Shown: positions 1 to 10,387, numbered from the stretch's first letter. The stretch: 64,000 nt of DNA from Tritrichomonas musculus (GCA_039105265.1 JAPFFF010000004.1:3782001-3846000), one strand, 5' to 3'. A program made the numbers and translations. Notes: generated from the letters alone by a model not told the origin.

Positions 1-237
1 CAATAAAGTAATGATTTAAAATATAAATTTTCTTAAAAAGAAAATATCAAATAGGAATATAAATGATATTTAATGATTTAATATACCGTTTAATATGCTC
101 ATTTGATAAAATATTATATTTCATTTGTTTAACAAAGTTAGCTTTTTCCCAGTTTCTTTATGCTTTTGCCAAAATTTTATATATTAAAATTTTAGCATTA
201 ATTGAGCAATATGAAAAACCATCATAGTAATTTATTT

Positions 238-1581
238 CTATAAATCATTGATTGCCTCATTTCCATCTGAAGAGAAATCGACTTCGATATCTTCTTCTTC
301 CTCGCCGGTTTCGTCATTATCACTGTTATCAATATCATCGCTGTCATCGTTATCATTATCATAGTCGTGCTCAGTAACCTTTTGAAGGAGGCTAATTAAG
401 TAATCTATATCTGGGTTATTTTCATTATCAAAATAATCACTTAAACTGTTCATTTTTCTTTGGAAAAATCGTGGGAGTCGGCCATTATCATCAATATAAG
501 AATTCAAAAAAGTAATGAATTCAATGATTTGTTCATCTTTGGATCTTGCAATTAGTTCTCTCGATTCATCAATTAGGTGTGAAAATGTGTCAAAAATAGA
601 GCTCAGATCGATATAATCAAGCTTATCACTGAGTTCACTCATCGCGTCAGATAGGTCTTGATTATCAATTGAATTACTTTCAGAACTCTCTTCTCCATTA
701 TCATCGTCATTATCAGAATCATGATTGTTATTACGATTCAATATAAAATATCTTATTCCATGTCTTCTATCATCACCATTATTCTCATTTTGGTCATCAG
801 CATCATGGTCATCGTCATTATGATCACGATGGCGATTTGAAAAAAGCCTGATAATTTGGCCAATTCTATCAGGGTCAACGTTGCCATCATCATCTCTCAT
901 CATTGAAAGAACATGAAAGAGATCAAAAATACGGATGTTGCCTTCGTGTATTTCATCTTCAGTGTCATGCCTATTATTTTGGTTATTGATAAGTCTGTTA
1001 ACAGCAGCTTGGACATTAAATTCAGATGCACGAAGAGCTTCCTTACTTTCTTCAATTTCAAAACCCATTTGATGAAGTGATTCAACTTTTTCTTCAAAAT
1101 CTGATGGCAAATTAAGGGATCGGGCATAGATTTTATAAATTAGGTGGGTTCTATGAGATGGGTGTTTTTCTATAGAATCAAAAATTTTGACAATTGATTC
1201 AGAAGGAAGAATTAAATTCTTACGATGCAATAATTCCTCATCATAAGCATAGTTACATATTTTATCATTTGTATTTTTCTTATTATCTTCTTTTGTTAAA
1301 CAAATTGGTTCCTCTTCATTTCCTATATATTTTGGAATTGGAGGAAGTATAAAATAAATAAGGAATGCTGAATTTTTTGTGTTGTCTTTTAAATCAACCG
1401 AATCTACTATTTTCAAATTGTCGCCTAAAAAAGTGAAATCTTTGGGATTTCGGATTCTAATTAATTGAGGTGGAACCTTTAAAGTTGAGCTGAGGAAATT
1501 GCATGCGGATCGGATTGTATCTGCTTTTTGAAATGATCCTGTAACTGTGTGGCCTGAAATGCTTTGAAATGAGATTTTCAT
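238..1581 (-). CDS. Ubl-UBA acidic protein (Rad23/shuttle-factor-like)
   Basis: This 447-residue protein starts with a beta-grasp-like segment (about residues 1-80, opening MKISFQSISG) that resembles a ubiquitin-like domain. Residues 161-200 read as a UBA domain: a hydrophobic MGF loop (171-174) followed by the three-helix pattern ending in AAVNRL. From about 250 to the end the chain is very rich in Asp, Glu, Asn and Ser and is probably disordered. The Ubl plus UBA order is that of ubiquitin shuttle factors, which bind polyubiquitin through UBA and the proteasome through Ubl, so a role in ubiquitin-dependent protein handling is inferred. The UBA call is firm; the Ubl call is weaker because no conserved Lys/Gly signature is seen. 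The ATG at 1581 is the first in frame and gives an intact domain. The next gene lies upstream on the same strand, 367 bp away. Confidence 0.7.
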   Translation of the reverse strand: MKISFQSISGHTVTGSFQKADTIRSACNFLSSTLKVPPQLIRIRNPKDFTFLGDNLKIVDSVDLKDNTKNSAFLIYFILPPIPKYIGNEEEPICLTKEDNKKNTNDKICNYAYDEELLHRKNLILPSESIVKIFDSIEKHPSHRTHLIYKIYARSLNLPSDFEEKVESLHQMGFEIEESKEALRASEFNVQAAVNRLINNQNNRHDTEDEIHEGNIRIFDLFHVLSMMRDDDGNVDPDRIGQIIRLFSNRHRDHNDDDHDADDQNENNGDDRRHGIRYFILNRNNNHDSDNDDDNGEESSESNSIDNQDLSDAMSELSDKLDYIDLSSIFDTFSHLIDESRELIARSKDEQIIEFITFLNSYIDDNGRLPRFFQRKMNSLSDYFDNENNPDIDYLISLLQKVTEHDYDNDNDDSDDIDNSDNDETGEEEEDIEVDFSSDGNEAINDL

Positions 1582-1948
1582 GAAAATATATGTTTAAAAA
1601 TTCAAATAACTGTTGTGGGAATTGTGGGTTCTCATATAAAAAGTTGTTGATAGATAACAGAAAATTTTGTATAATTTCAGAATAAAAAAAAATGATTCGT
1701 TTGTTAAAATCAAAACAGTTTTTTCTTACTAAGCATAACTTGGATATTCAAGTTATTGATCAGAGTTCAATAAAAGTTTTAAACTTTCAAATAATAACTT
1801 GAATGGAATGGCATCCAATTGTAAAAAAAAAAGCTAAATATGTAGATTAATAATCGAGAATAGATGATTTAATATATAATTCTTCTTATTGATTTTTCAA
1901 TATAGGCAAAAACGCACATTTAATAAAATAAAATAAAAATAGGTAAAA
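1582..1948. other. Intergenic spacer between two minus-strand genes
   Basis: This AT-rich spacer holds the 5' flank of the Ubl-UBA gene and the 3' flank of the ADCK-like gene. I see no ORF, repeat or RNA gene in it. Confidence 0.5.
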
Positions 1949-3574
1949 TTAGATCTTGAAAGGAATGTATTGAGCCCATCTGAGTAAATTATATGGGAAT
2001 GATGAATGGTCTTTTTGCTTATTATTCATTTTAGCATAAGCTCCAACAAGGAAAGGTTCCATTGCAAACAATGATGAATCTGAATCAATAATTGAATTGA
2101 CCATTCCGCAGGAAGCCTCAGCGAGGGGTAAAAGTAACGATCCGTTATCTTTCAAAATCATTCTAACCGAGCCGAAACTTAAGTCTGGTGATCCCATCAT
2201 TTTGACAATTTTCTCTTGTGGTAATCCGAGCACTTGTGCAGCACTAATAGCTTTCTTTTGATTCTTTGAGCTGTAAGAATGGAATATTTGAAGCATTGCT
2301 GAAAACTTGTCATTATCAAGATGTACCATGCTTCCGAACTTTTGTAAGGATAAGCGATCATTTAGCTTCCTCAAATTTGAAATGCCAAGATCTGGAACAA
2401 TCAGGCTGTGCTTATACAACAAATCTGATGTAAAGTTAACAACACTTCTTGCTTCAGATTGAAGAAGTTTTGCTTTAATGTATTTTTGTGTGATTTGTTC
2501 TGAAGGTGAATTCGAAGGCGAATTTTTGGTCACTGTGATCGTTGCTGTCTCTAGTTTAGATGGGGCACTATCAGTAACTAAAACATTTGTAGAGCAAAGA
2601 TGAGGAAGTGGCGCTGCAATATAAAAGTCTAATGGGATTTGGCGTGCGGCTTTGAAAATTTGAGATGGTGATTGAGTAAAATCAATTCCGAATTTCTGTA
2701 ATAATTGGCGTCGAGCTTCAAGTTCCTTTGATAATGAGTATGTAAGTCTGTCAATCAAACTTCCATATATACGTTTTTCGAGCGTAATGAAAGGAATTGG
2801 TTTCAAAAGAAGGTTTATTAGTTTGAATGGAATAAGATCAAGTTTTCTCATTCTTTGAACATGTCTCTTCATTACAGTAATTGAAACACGTTCACCAGTT
2901 GCTAATGAAGCGTTGTGTATGATTAAATCATTCGATACTTCAATTGGATAACGATCAACATAATTGAAAACAGAAAAGAATTGAATTCCAGTTTCATATT
3001 CAAATTGATCTTTAACGATTTCGGCTGTGTATTTATTTCTGGATTTGATGTTGAGCATTGGTTGAGGTTTTGATGGTGCTTCAACACAAGGATATTCAGA
3101 AATTGTTGTTACTATATCGTCAAGGTCAGGAGAAAGTCTGCCTGCTCTTATAAAATTGCAAATCATTTCTGCCATTTCTCTGTAAACCCCGCCATTGCGG
3201 CGCATTGTAGAAATTATTCTTCTTGTACATCGTTGTATTGACTGATCTGAATTGAAAAATGGCACATGAGGAGAAATTGCATTTACAACTTGTGATATTG
3301 CAAGATCGCAGCATGATATGCATGCGTCAACACCAAAATGGCATGCGTGTAAATAAGAAGAAGCCACCTGTCTAAAAAACCAAGGTGAATCAGCACAAGA
3401 AACAGCATATAATAAAATTTTTCCTCGGCTCGCATTCCAAATAAAGTCGAAAACATTATCGCTTGCTATTTTATATGAATCTTTGTGGTTGATTACAAAA
3501 TCAACACCAATTGTTTTAAAAAGCGACTTTGCATATGATGCATTTGGTTGAACATAAGGCCGAATAAAAGACAT
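1949..3574 (-). CDS. Divergent ABC1/ADCK (UbiB-like) protein, probably a pseudokinase
   Basis: This 541-residue protein matches the family length of about 500-550. Two stretches follow the ABC1/ADCK pattern. At about 120-160, NGGVYREMAEM stands where the family has GGxYxKxGQ and is followed by an LSPDL/LPxEY-like segment. At about 190-235, IEVSNDLIIHNASLATGE replaces the family's IASASLAQVH...DG, followed by SITVMKRHV in place of AVKVQRPGV. A family-like helical region with SKELEAR follows (compare ExDxxxEA). The KxGQ lysine and the AVKV lysine are both absent, so catalysis is unlikely. In other eukaryotes ADCK proteins act in mitochondria on coenzyme Q; trichomonads lack that pathway, so the role here is unknown. 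The minus strand has a TCATTG Inr-like motif at 3586-3593, about 12 bases upstream of the ATG. A trichomonad-specific protein of another fold remains possible. Confidence 0.45.
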   Translation of the reverse strand: MSFIRPYVQPNASYAKSLFKTIGVDFVINHKDSYKIASDNVFDFIWNASRGKILLYAVSCADSPWFFRQVASSYLHACHFGVDACISCCDLAISQVVNAISPHVPFFNSDQSIQRCTRRIISTMRRNGGVYREMAEMICNFIRAGRLSPDLDDIVTTISEYPCVEAPSKPQPMLNIKSRNKYTAEIVKDQFEYETGIQFFSVFNYVDRYPIEVSNDLIIHNASLATGERVSITVMKRHVQRMRKLDLIPFKLINLLLKPIPFITLEKRIYGSLIDRLTYSLSKELEARRQLLQKFGIDFTQSPSQIFKAARQIPLDFYIAAPLPHLCSTNVLVTDSAPSKLETATITVTKNSPSNSPSEQITQKYIKAKLLQSEARSVVNFTSDLLYKHSLIVPDLGISNLRKLNDRLSLQKFGSMVHLDNDKFSAMLQIFHSYSSKNQKKAISAAQVLGLPQEKIVKMMGSPDLSFGSVRMILKDNGSLLLPLAEASCGMVNSIIDSDSSLFAMEPFLVGAYAKMNNKQKDHSSFPYNLLRWAQYIPFKI

Positions 3575-4277
3575 GAAAACTGGGGCTCAATGAAATAAAG
3601 GGTAAATTTGAAAATATTTTTATTTTCAGAAGGACATCCTTCAATCAAGTTTATTTCAATATCTCCATTTTTATTAATAAAAAAATATTATTTTTGCATT
3701 ATTACATTATTCCATAAATTTTTAAAATATAAAATGTACTAATTGACAAATAATTAAAATATTTAATAATATTATGCTTTATCTTAAAAATTGAATCAAA
3801 AGGTGAAAAATCTACCTTTTGGCTTAATTACAGAAAAAATAACCAATTCAATATTCAATAATTTTGATCGTTAATTCAAATTGTTTTAACATGAAAAAAA
3901 AACATCATTACCATATGTAATGAAATCACATAAATAACAATTAATAAATATAAATCAATGTGATTTAGTCTCCTTTCTGAGCATTCGAACTCATTTTTTT
4001 AATGCTTATTTGTTTTCATTTACATGGACAGATTTAAACCTTGTTCAAAAAACATTACCTCCTTCACAATTTAAAATAATCATATCTTTATATTTTAAAT
4101 ATGAATTCATTTTTTAAAATTTAATTTATATAATGATAATTATTTAATATATTATTAATGAAGAATAATTCAATTATATTGTTTGATAAAAAAGATAAAA
4201 TGATTTAAAATTTGAAATGGAGGTAAAGTTTTTTGAACTCAGTTTTAAATTCAATAAAAAAATTCAATGAATTTTCT

Positions 4278-4330
<53 letters not shown>

Positions 4331-4430
4331 AACGCGCGATATGATCATAAATCATTTAATAAACAATAATTGTTGAACATACATAAATGTTTTTTGTATT
4401 TTGAAATTCAATTAATAATTTATATCATTT
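3575..4430. other. Non-coding AT-rich spacer
   Basis: About 850 bp with no credible ORF. It carries the upstream flank of the ADCK-like gene and, near its right side, a 50-base homopolymeric A tract (separate entry). Nothing else is recognised. Confidence 0.5.
4279..4328. repeat. Homopolymeric A tract, 50 bases
   Basis: An uninterrupted run of 50 A residues lies between TTCTC and CTAACG. It is much the longest A/T homopolymer in the window; the next are 27 T at 25306-25332 and shorter runs. It could be a simple slippage tract or a fossil poly(A) tail, but no coding sequence precedes it. Confidence 0.9.
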
Positions 4431-4469
4431 AATGACAACTTTTTGAGCAAAGCTCAAAAAGTTGTCATT
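4431..4469. repeat. Perfect palindromic hairpin with 18-bp arms
   Basis: Left arm AATGACAACTTTTTGAGC (4431-4448), loop AAA, right arm 4452-4469 exactly complementary. It shares the core ACTTTTTGAGC with the hairpin at 4566-4596. Its function is unknown. Confidence 0.9.
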
Positions 4470-4565
4470 CTTGGGATCTATTAGGTACAATATTTCTTTT
4501 GTTTTCTTCATGAAAGTTGATTTGTTTAAGTTTTGAAAAGAAATCTAATTTGAAAATAATTAAAG

Positions 4566-4596
4566 GCCACTTTTTGAGCTTCGCTCAAAAAGTGGC
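4566..4596. repeat. Perfect palindromic hairpin with 14-bp arms
   Basis: Left arm GCCACTTTTTGAGC (4566-4579), loop TTC, right arm 4583-4596 exactly complementary. It shares its core with the hairpin 100 bp to the left, and an imperfect relative lies at 51220-51261. Confidence 0.9.
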
Positions 4597-5696
4597 AAAG
4601 CATAAGATTCATTTCGGATATTGATATTTAATACTGATTGTCCAGAAAAAAGTTACCCAAAAAAAAAAGGGGAATACTTTTCGCCCCCGATACTTATTTA
4701 TCCCGGAGGTTAAGGTCAATATTGACCTTGTATCATACATCAAAAATATAAATTTGGTGAGTAGACTTGTTATTTTGAGAATCGTTATCAAAAACGTCAC
4801 TTTTTTGCATCTGATACTCGATTATCAGTTTAAAAATTTGATATCGAGATTATCGACTATCAAGATATCAGATATGAAATGTGATATAAAAATAATTGTA
4901 AACTTGATATCAATTACCGAGATCTCGAGATCTCAAACAGATTTATCTTTTTTTATAATTGGTATTTGTGATTTTATAATGAGGAATTCTTTATAGCACA
5001 TACAACTTTTTCAGAAGAAAATAATCGTCCATTTTTTCGAGCTTTATTTTACATAGAAAAGATTAAAAGTTCCTTGTATTTTTTATTGATTTCTTAATTT
5101 ATGCCATTTAGAGAATATGTTAAAGGCGAAATAATCGAAAATTTTCCAAAATGAGATTATTATTTGATTAATAATTCTTCTTAAAAATGGTTGATTTAGA
5201 GAATCAAATGGCTTGTTGGGCTTCCTAAATTGATAAAATTTAGGATTTAATGGTTAAAATCAATATTAAATAAGAAAACAAATATTTTTAAATTATTTTA
5301 AAGGAATAAAAAAAGCATGAATAGGGGGTCATGCTATTTTGTTTAAAAAATATTAATTTTAATTTCTCAAAAAAAAGGTTGTCAAGCGAAACATTTTTCT
5401 ATAAAATAGAAAAATATTTTTACATAAATTTTTGTACTAAGATAAAAATATAATTTAGCAATAAAATTGATTTTTTAAGCATACATTCTTGAGATATTCA
5501 TAGAATAAAATAGTTCTGAAAATTTGAATAGTTTCTCAATTTTAAAAAAATATAAATCGTTTTTTCTCAAAACTATACTTATATTTTATGAAAAAAATAT
5601 ATTAATAGATATAAATATTAATAATGTTTTTAATAAAATAAAAAGTTATATCAAAAATATAATTAACTTCAGAAATTTTATAAATTTGATTAAATA

Positions 5697-7889
5697 TCAT
5701 TTGTTATCACCATATTCTTCTTCCTCTTCTTCCTCTTCTTCCTCTTCTTCCTCTTCTTCCTCTTCTTCTTCAGCATTTTTTTTATTTGAAGAATTTATGA
5801 GCCTAGCAATAATTTTTACACCTGAAACTGGATTGACACATTTTTCGGGATCAGGATAGTGAATATCAATGTTTTCTAACCATTTTCCTAAATCATTAAA
5901 TTCTAAATTAGATTCTTCTTCTGATTCAATTATTTTTAATTCGGCAAATAAATTCAACGCCTTAGTATAAGCTTCATTTGCAATCAATGAAAATTCTTCA
6001 TCATCTTCAATGAATTCATTAATTACGACACCTGCTAAATTTGCTCGATTATTAATTACAGGCGAAATATCTAAATCATCTAGAAATTCTTGAGCAATAA
6101 CAGTTTTGCAAACAGTTTTATAAAATTTTTCCCATCCATCGATACCGTTTGAAAAACCTCGAATTAAACCGAAAAAAAATTCGAGGCAATGCGTGCCAAG
6201 TCTGTCGAGGCAAAGTGGATCAAATTTTAGATAAATTGCTATTAAAATGGATAAAATTGAGTTCATTAATCTTATTAATGAAATTTGTGAAAAAAATGAA
6301 CAAAATTTTTTGTCACTTTTTCTCTCACTTATAATCTTTTTGTTTCTTGTTTTGACAATTGAAAAGTGAAAATAAATTAACCAAAAACTTAAACACAAAG
6401 AATAAACCCTCTCTCGAATTGGTAAAGTTGGTGATCTCATTGAAAGGTGAATAAGAGATAAAGGAAGAAGAGCCATTACTAACTTAAAATCATTTTTTTC
6501 TAAGAGCTTTTTAATATTTGAAATATTAAACATTTGAAGAGCATAAATATCTCTCATTGAACCCAATAATGATTTATCTTTTAAATAAATATTGTTTTTT
6601 CCTAAAGCATTTTCTAAATCATTTAAAGAAAATGTAATTTTACCAGTTTTATCTAATGAGATTTTATTTCTGAGAAAATGTGATCGTTGATTTTTGAAAA
6701 TATGTAAATAATCTCCGTTTGGTATGTTAAAATGGTCTTTTAATAGCATTATTATACCAAATAAATCATGATTTTTCAATAAATTTTCATAAATTTTAAA
6801 GAATGATTTATGTATTTGATTATAACAACGATCACCATCGAAAGACAAAAATTTGACTAAAAAATTATTATTTTGCAATTCATCGCTTGTTTTCAATAAA
6901 ATTTTTACAATTTCTTTATTCCCAATTCCTTTTGGATGCTCTACAAGTCGTGCAGGAATGCAGCGGTCTCCAGAAATGATTGGTTGTATGTATATAGTGA
7001 AAGAATATAAATTACCAGTTTTCTTTGGTAAATATTTGCTTGTAGTTGTTACGCATACTGCATCAATAGATAAAACTATTGGAAATTTGTATGGTGAATT
7101 TAATGACCTTCTTATCGTTGGATGGTTAATTTGATCTATTTTACCATTTTTTAATGCATTTAAATATTGATTTAATTGAGGATTTACATGCTTGTATATT
7201 GTTTGTCGAGATGGAAATGGTAAGTAAACTCTTAAAAGCTGATAAGCACTAGAAGAAAAACGTAATAATAAAAAAGAATATTTAATTAAGTCACTACTAA
7301 ACGTTCTCTCATTTTCTTCAATATTATAAAGGTCAATTAATTCTTGAAATATTATATTATATTGAAATTTTAATTTTGAATAATCTTTATTTGCCATTTC
7401 ATTAGAATCTATTTTTTTATTCATTTTACAAATTTTAGCATTTATTTCCCAGAAACTTTGTTTTTCTTTTGAAATTTCTTTTTTTTCAGCTGATTGTTTT
7501 TGAAGCATATGTCCAAATTCACTATTACCTGTTCTAGCATAAAAACTTTTTTGCATTTCTGCTATTTCTGAAAAAGTTTGCTTTTGAACTTTTGTAATAT
7601 CATTTAATAATTGATGACACTCACTAAAACTACTACTTAGCTCATTTATTATTTCTTCTTGCTCTTTTATAGTTTGAATTAGGCTGCTATTTTCCGATTC
7701 TAATTCTTTGATTCTGTAATTTAAATCATTAATTTCTTCATCTTTCAAATTCAATGAATGTTTTAATCTTATATATCGATCTTTTATTTTATTGATATCA
7801 CTTGATTTAGGCTCGCTATTTTCTTCTGTCGAATTAGAGTTTGCTTCTTTGTTACTCATCATAAATTTACAAAATTTATTTCTTATCAA
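5697..7889 (-). CDS. P-element-like DDE transposase (copy 1)
   Basis: This 730-residue protein has an N-terminal coiled coil (about 30-110) and then an RNase-H-like core. Candidate catalytic residues are D276 (in SIDAV), D351 (in SFDGDR) and E570 (in CLEFFFGLIRG). A P-element-like DYLHIFKNQR motif lies between D351 and E570. The spacings of 75 and 219 residues resemble those recalled for Drosophila P transposase (D230, D303, E531), where a GTP-binding insert fills the second gap. The Drosophila counterpart of the last motif ends in ENFF-type residues before IR. The paralogue at 38623-41646 shares every one of these blocks. No THAP zinc finger is visible. The C-terminus is a poly-Glu run encoded by a 9-bp microsatellite. 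The start may be the Met at residue 10 or 11 (MMSNKEAN). The Ser-rich reading on the opposite strand is only the complement of the Glu run. Confidence 0.75.
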   Translation of the reverse strand: MIRNKFCKFMMSNKEANSNSTEENSEPKSSDINKIKDRYIRLKHSLNLKDEEINDLNYRIKELESENSSLIQTIKEQEEIINELSSSFSECHQLLNDITKVQKQTFSEIAEMQKSFYARTGNSEFGHMLQKQSAEKKEISKEKQSFWEINAKICKMNKKIDSNEMANKDYSKLKFQYNIIFQELIDLYNIEENERTFSSDLIKYSFLLLRFSSSAYQLLRVYLPFPSRQTIYKHVNPQLNQYLNALKNGKIDQINHPTIRRSLNSPYKFPIVLSIDAVCVTTTSKYLPKKTGNLYSFTIYIQPIISGDRCIPARLVEHPKGIGNKEIVKILLKTSDELQNNNFLVKFLSFDGDRCYNQIHKSFFKIYENLLKNHDLFGIIMLLKDHFNIPNGDYLHIFKNQRSHFLRNKISLDKTGKITFSLNDLENALGKNNIYLKDKSLLGSMRDIYALQMFNISNIKKLLEKNDFKLVMALLPLSLIHLSMRSPTLPIRERVYSLCLSFWLIYFHFSIVKTRNKKIISERKSDKKFCSFFSQISLIRLMNSILSILIAIYLKFDPLCLDRLGTHCLEFFFGLIRGFSNGIDGWEKFYKTVCKTVIAQEFLDDLDISPVINNRANLAGVVINEFIEDDEEFSLIANEAYTKALNLFAELKIIESEEESNLEFNDLGKWLENIDIHYPDPEKCVNPVSGVKIIARLINSSNKKNAEEEEEEEEEEEEEEEEEEEYGDNK
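5715..5771. repeat. CCTCTTCTT microsatellite (poly-Glu codons)
   Basis: About five copies of the 9-bp unit CCTCTTCTT plus TTC variants encode the Glu run at the C-terminus of the P-like transposase. Length polymorphism is expected. Confidence 0.85.
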
Positions 7890-8644
7890 TTTTCATAATA
7901 AGCATTGAAAAAGTGGCATCCAACAAATAGAATTGTTTTATCTTAAAATTGTATGCTTCGATTTTTTAAAAAATATTAAAAATAATTTTTACCTTAAATA
8001 AAATTTAAATTTCAATATATGAAAAAAAAAATTATAGACGATTTATAGAAAAATAATTGTGAGGAAAACGATCATTTATATTTTTTTTTATATCTCAATA
8101 ATTTAATATATATTTCTAAAAATTATATATTTTTTATTTTATAAATACTTCATAATATATAAATTCCTAATATATATTATAAAATAATATTTATTTTTCA
8201 AAAAATATTTATTTATATCAAAATCCGTTTTTTTTGAAACTTTCGCGCTTTACAACATTTCTCAAAAAGTTTATCTGGACCATATATACATACAAAAAGT
8301 TCTCTGTGCTGCAGCACTGTGCTAAAAAATTACACCCTTTTATAATATTTAAAAATAAAAAATATAATGTATTGATGTTTATTTTAAGATTAAAATCAAA
8401 AAATACATTCTTTTTTATGAAATATTTGAGATTAAATTACGATCATATATTTATCAAAAAGTTTAATTGAAAATTCTGATATCAAAAGCTGAGAAACAAA
8501 ATTCTCGATCTCTGAAATCGATCTCGAGAATCTGTGCATATTTATGTATCGATATCAAAAAGTCAATCAATTATCGATCTCGAGAATCGAATAATAACAA
8601 GTCTATTAGTGAGAAAAACGATTATTTATTAAATTTTTTATTGT

Positions 8645-10193
8645 TTAATCACTATCTTCGTCATTTTCATTTCTTTTGATTATTTCATCGATATCTTCAT
8701 CGTCTTCTCCAAATAATTCTGTATATCCACAACGGTTATACATCCTTTTCCCGAGATTTGTTGCTATTAAATGATTGAAAAGATCAATTGCATTTGCTTC
8801 TTTGTCATTAAGATCATCAACAAGAACAAGTTGTTCATACCATTTGGATTTATATACAGCAAAGAAACAATTATCAAGAACAGATAAAACATCTGCACAT
8901 CTTGCTGGAATAAAAAGAACATGAATTTGATAATCTTCCAACATTTGAAGCACTTCTTTGTTATGATGAGAACTTAAATTGTCTATTATTAATATATCTC
9001 CTTTTTCTGCATATTCTTTAAATTCTTCTATCCACTTTTTCATTTTATTTATGTTCATTCCTTTCACTCCTGGTTCTATGATTTCTTTTCTTCCATTCTT
9101 TGTTTTTATTCTTGGGTTCTTGTGTCTAATGAATGTTAATAAACCACTCCCATCAACACTAATTGTAGCTACAAGTGTATCACGTCTTTTAGTACCAGAT
9201 GAAAGAACGTATGCTTCATTATCTTCTGCAAAAGTCCAAGTATACGGAGGAATTGAATCCGAATATAATCCTGTTTCATCCATGATATGAACATTTTTCT
9301 TTTAATTTCTTTCCCTTCTTCTTTACATTTATCCATTATTTCTTTCAATTGTTTCCTGAAATTTTCTATTTTTTCATCTTTATCATCAGGATCACTTTGA
9401 GGATTTCTTTGTTGGCTTTTTCTTCTATGCCATCCATTTTTTCGGAAAATATATGATACTGTTGATTTACATGGCATCAATTCATGACCATTTTCTTTTG
9501 TAATTTCATTTATTATTTTTCTGGCCCATTTTGTGGTAACTGCAACTTTTTCATCTCTCATTTCTTTGTACTTTTGAATGAATAAATTCAATTCTTCTTC
9601 AGTCAATTTTGGATCTCTTCCTTTATTTTTATTCCTTTCAATTTGCTTCTTGGGCAACATATCTTTTTTATTATAATTGTTTAAAGTTTTTCTAGCGATA
9701 TTTATTTTTGCACACTTTTTATCTAGTGAAAGTTTAGAATATTTTGGCCTTCCAACAAAAGATTTGATCTTTTCTTTGGCGGTTAAGGTCAAAAAATTGG
9801 CAGAAAGAAATCATGAAAATCTTTTCGAAAAACTTCTTCTAGAGAAAGATTGGCAGAAATTTGTTTATTATTGCCATTATCATTATCATTTACATTTATT
9901 TGAATGCGATTTTGATCATCATTTTGTAAATCTTTAACATTGTCATTATCATCATCACTAAAAAAATTAGAATAATTTTCTTCATCATCACTTTTAATAA
10001 AGTAATCATCGTCGGAATATTCTGAATTGCTTGATAAATCCAATGTTTGGAAACCATGCAACATATATTTATCTTCAAATTCTTTATCACTAAGATTTTC
10101 TTCTTCTTTGTTTGGAAATTTTTCTTTATCATCTGGATCTTGTCTATCGGTGCATTTTCCTAAATCATCCACTTGGGCGTAGAAAAAAGTCAT
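8645..10193 (-). pseudogene. Tc1/mariner-type transposase, frameshifted
   Basis: Three overlapping pieces on the minus strand make one degraded transposase. The first (9789-10193) is a very acidic leader. The second (9169-9792, which opens only on a TTG) carries a helix-turn-helix region including GWHRRKS. The third (8645-9283) carries the catalytic core: MDETG, LIIDNLSSHH and SVLDN. In the third piece the second and third acidic residues are D101 and D137, 35 residues apart, as in Tc1/mariner/pogo enzymes. The reading frame changes near 9283-9310, where KEIKRK is followed in another frame by the MDETG block, and again near 9795. As it stands no complete enzyme is made. The gene starts immediately beside the right duplication of the P-like element. 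IS630-like is an alternative family name. Confidence 0.75.
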
Positions 10194-10275
10194 TTTGGTG
10201 TTTCAAATGAAAATCATTTCACAAAGGTTATTAATAAAACTACATTTATTTTGTGTAAATTATTAACACCAAAAT
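10191..10275. repeat. 12-bp inverted repeat over the mariner leader start
   Basis: CATTTTGGTGTT at 10191-10202 is exactly complementary to 10264-10275. It overlaps the first ATG of the acidic leader ORF, so it lies in the 5' flank of the mariner-type gene. Confidence 0.7.
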
Positions 10276-10387
10276 GTCAATTTACAAACATATAATATTC
10301 ATTTTTATATGGTTTTAAAGACCATCATGAGTAGCTGGTAGTATATGTTAAGCCGTGTGCCTTTAACGGTCACCCAAACTTAACCTC

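Larger units (their letters stand above)
4762..8605 (-). mobile_element. P-element-like DNA transposon, copy 1 (with TIRs and TSD)
   Basis: Ends are defined by a 13-bp perfect terminal inverted repeat, TAGACTTGTTATT at 4762-4774 and its complement at 8593-8605. Just outside are TTGGTGAG (4754-4761) and TTAGTGAG (8606-8613), a 7/8 match that fits the 8-bp target duplication of P-type elements. Both subterminal regions (about 4775-4940 and 8470-8592) are dense in palindromic motifs: TTGATATC, TCTCGAGATC and ATCGAT. One transposase gene of 730 codons lies between them on the minus strand. The element is 3.84 kb. The single TSD mismatch and the open reading frame suggest modest age. Confidence 0.8.
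4706..10387 (-). mobile_element. Possible Tc1/mariner-like element split by the nested P-like element
   Basis: GAGGTTAAG at 4706-4714 recurs inverted at 10379-10387, each with a TGACC a few bases inward and a TA 4-6 bp outward. If these are the mariner ends, its 3' flank was split by the 3.84-kb P-like insertion and its own length is about 1.83 kb, which is normal for the family. The match is short, so this is a proposal. Confidence 0.35.

Noticed and set aside
4328-4334. ACTAAC motif as a trichomonad intron branch/acceptor site
   Set aside because: It is not followed by the ACACAG acceptor and lies outside any gene.
4609-4996. Short ORFs at the left end of the first P-like element
   Set aside because: They run through spacer, terminal repeat and palindromic subterminal motifs; composition is non-coding.
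5524-5859. Ser-rich 111-codon ORF on the plus strand
   Set aside because: Its Ser run is the complement of the Glu-coding microsatellite of the transposase, and the rest has no coding character.
8234-8679. Two plus-strand ORFs near 8.2-8.7 kb
   Set aside because: They lie in the right subterminal region and overlap the mariner gene antisense; no protein-like pattern.
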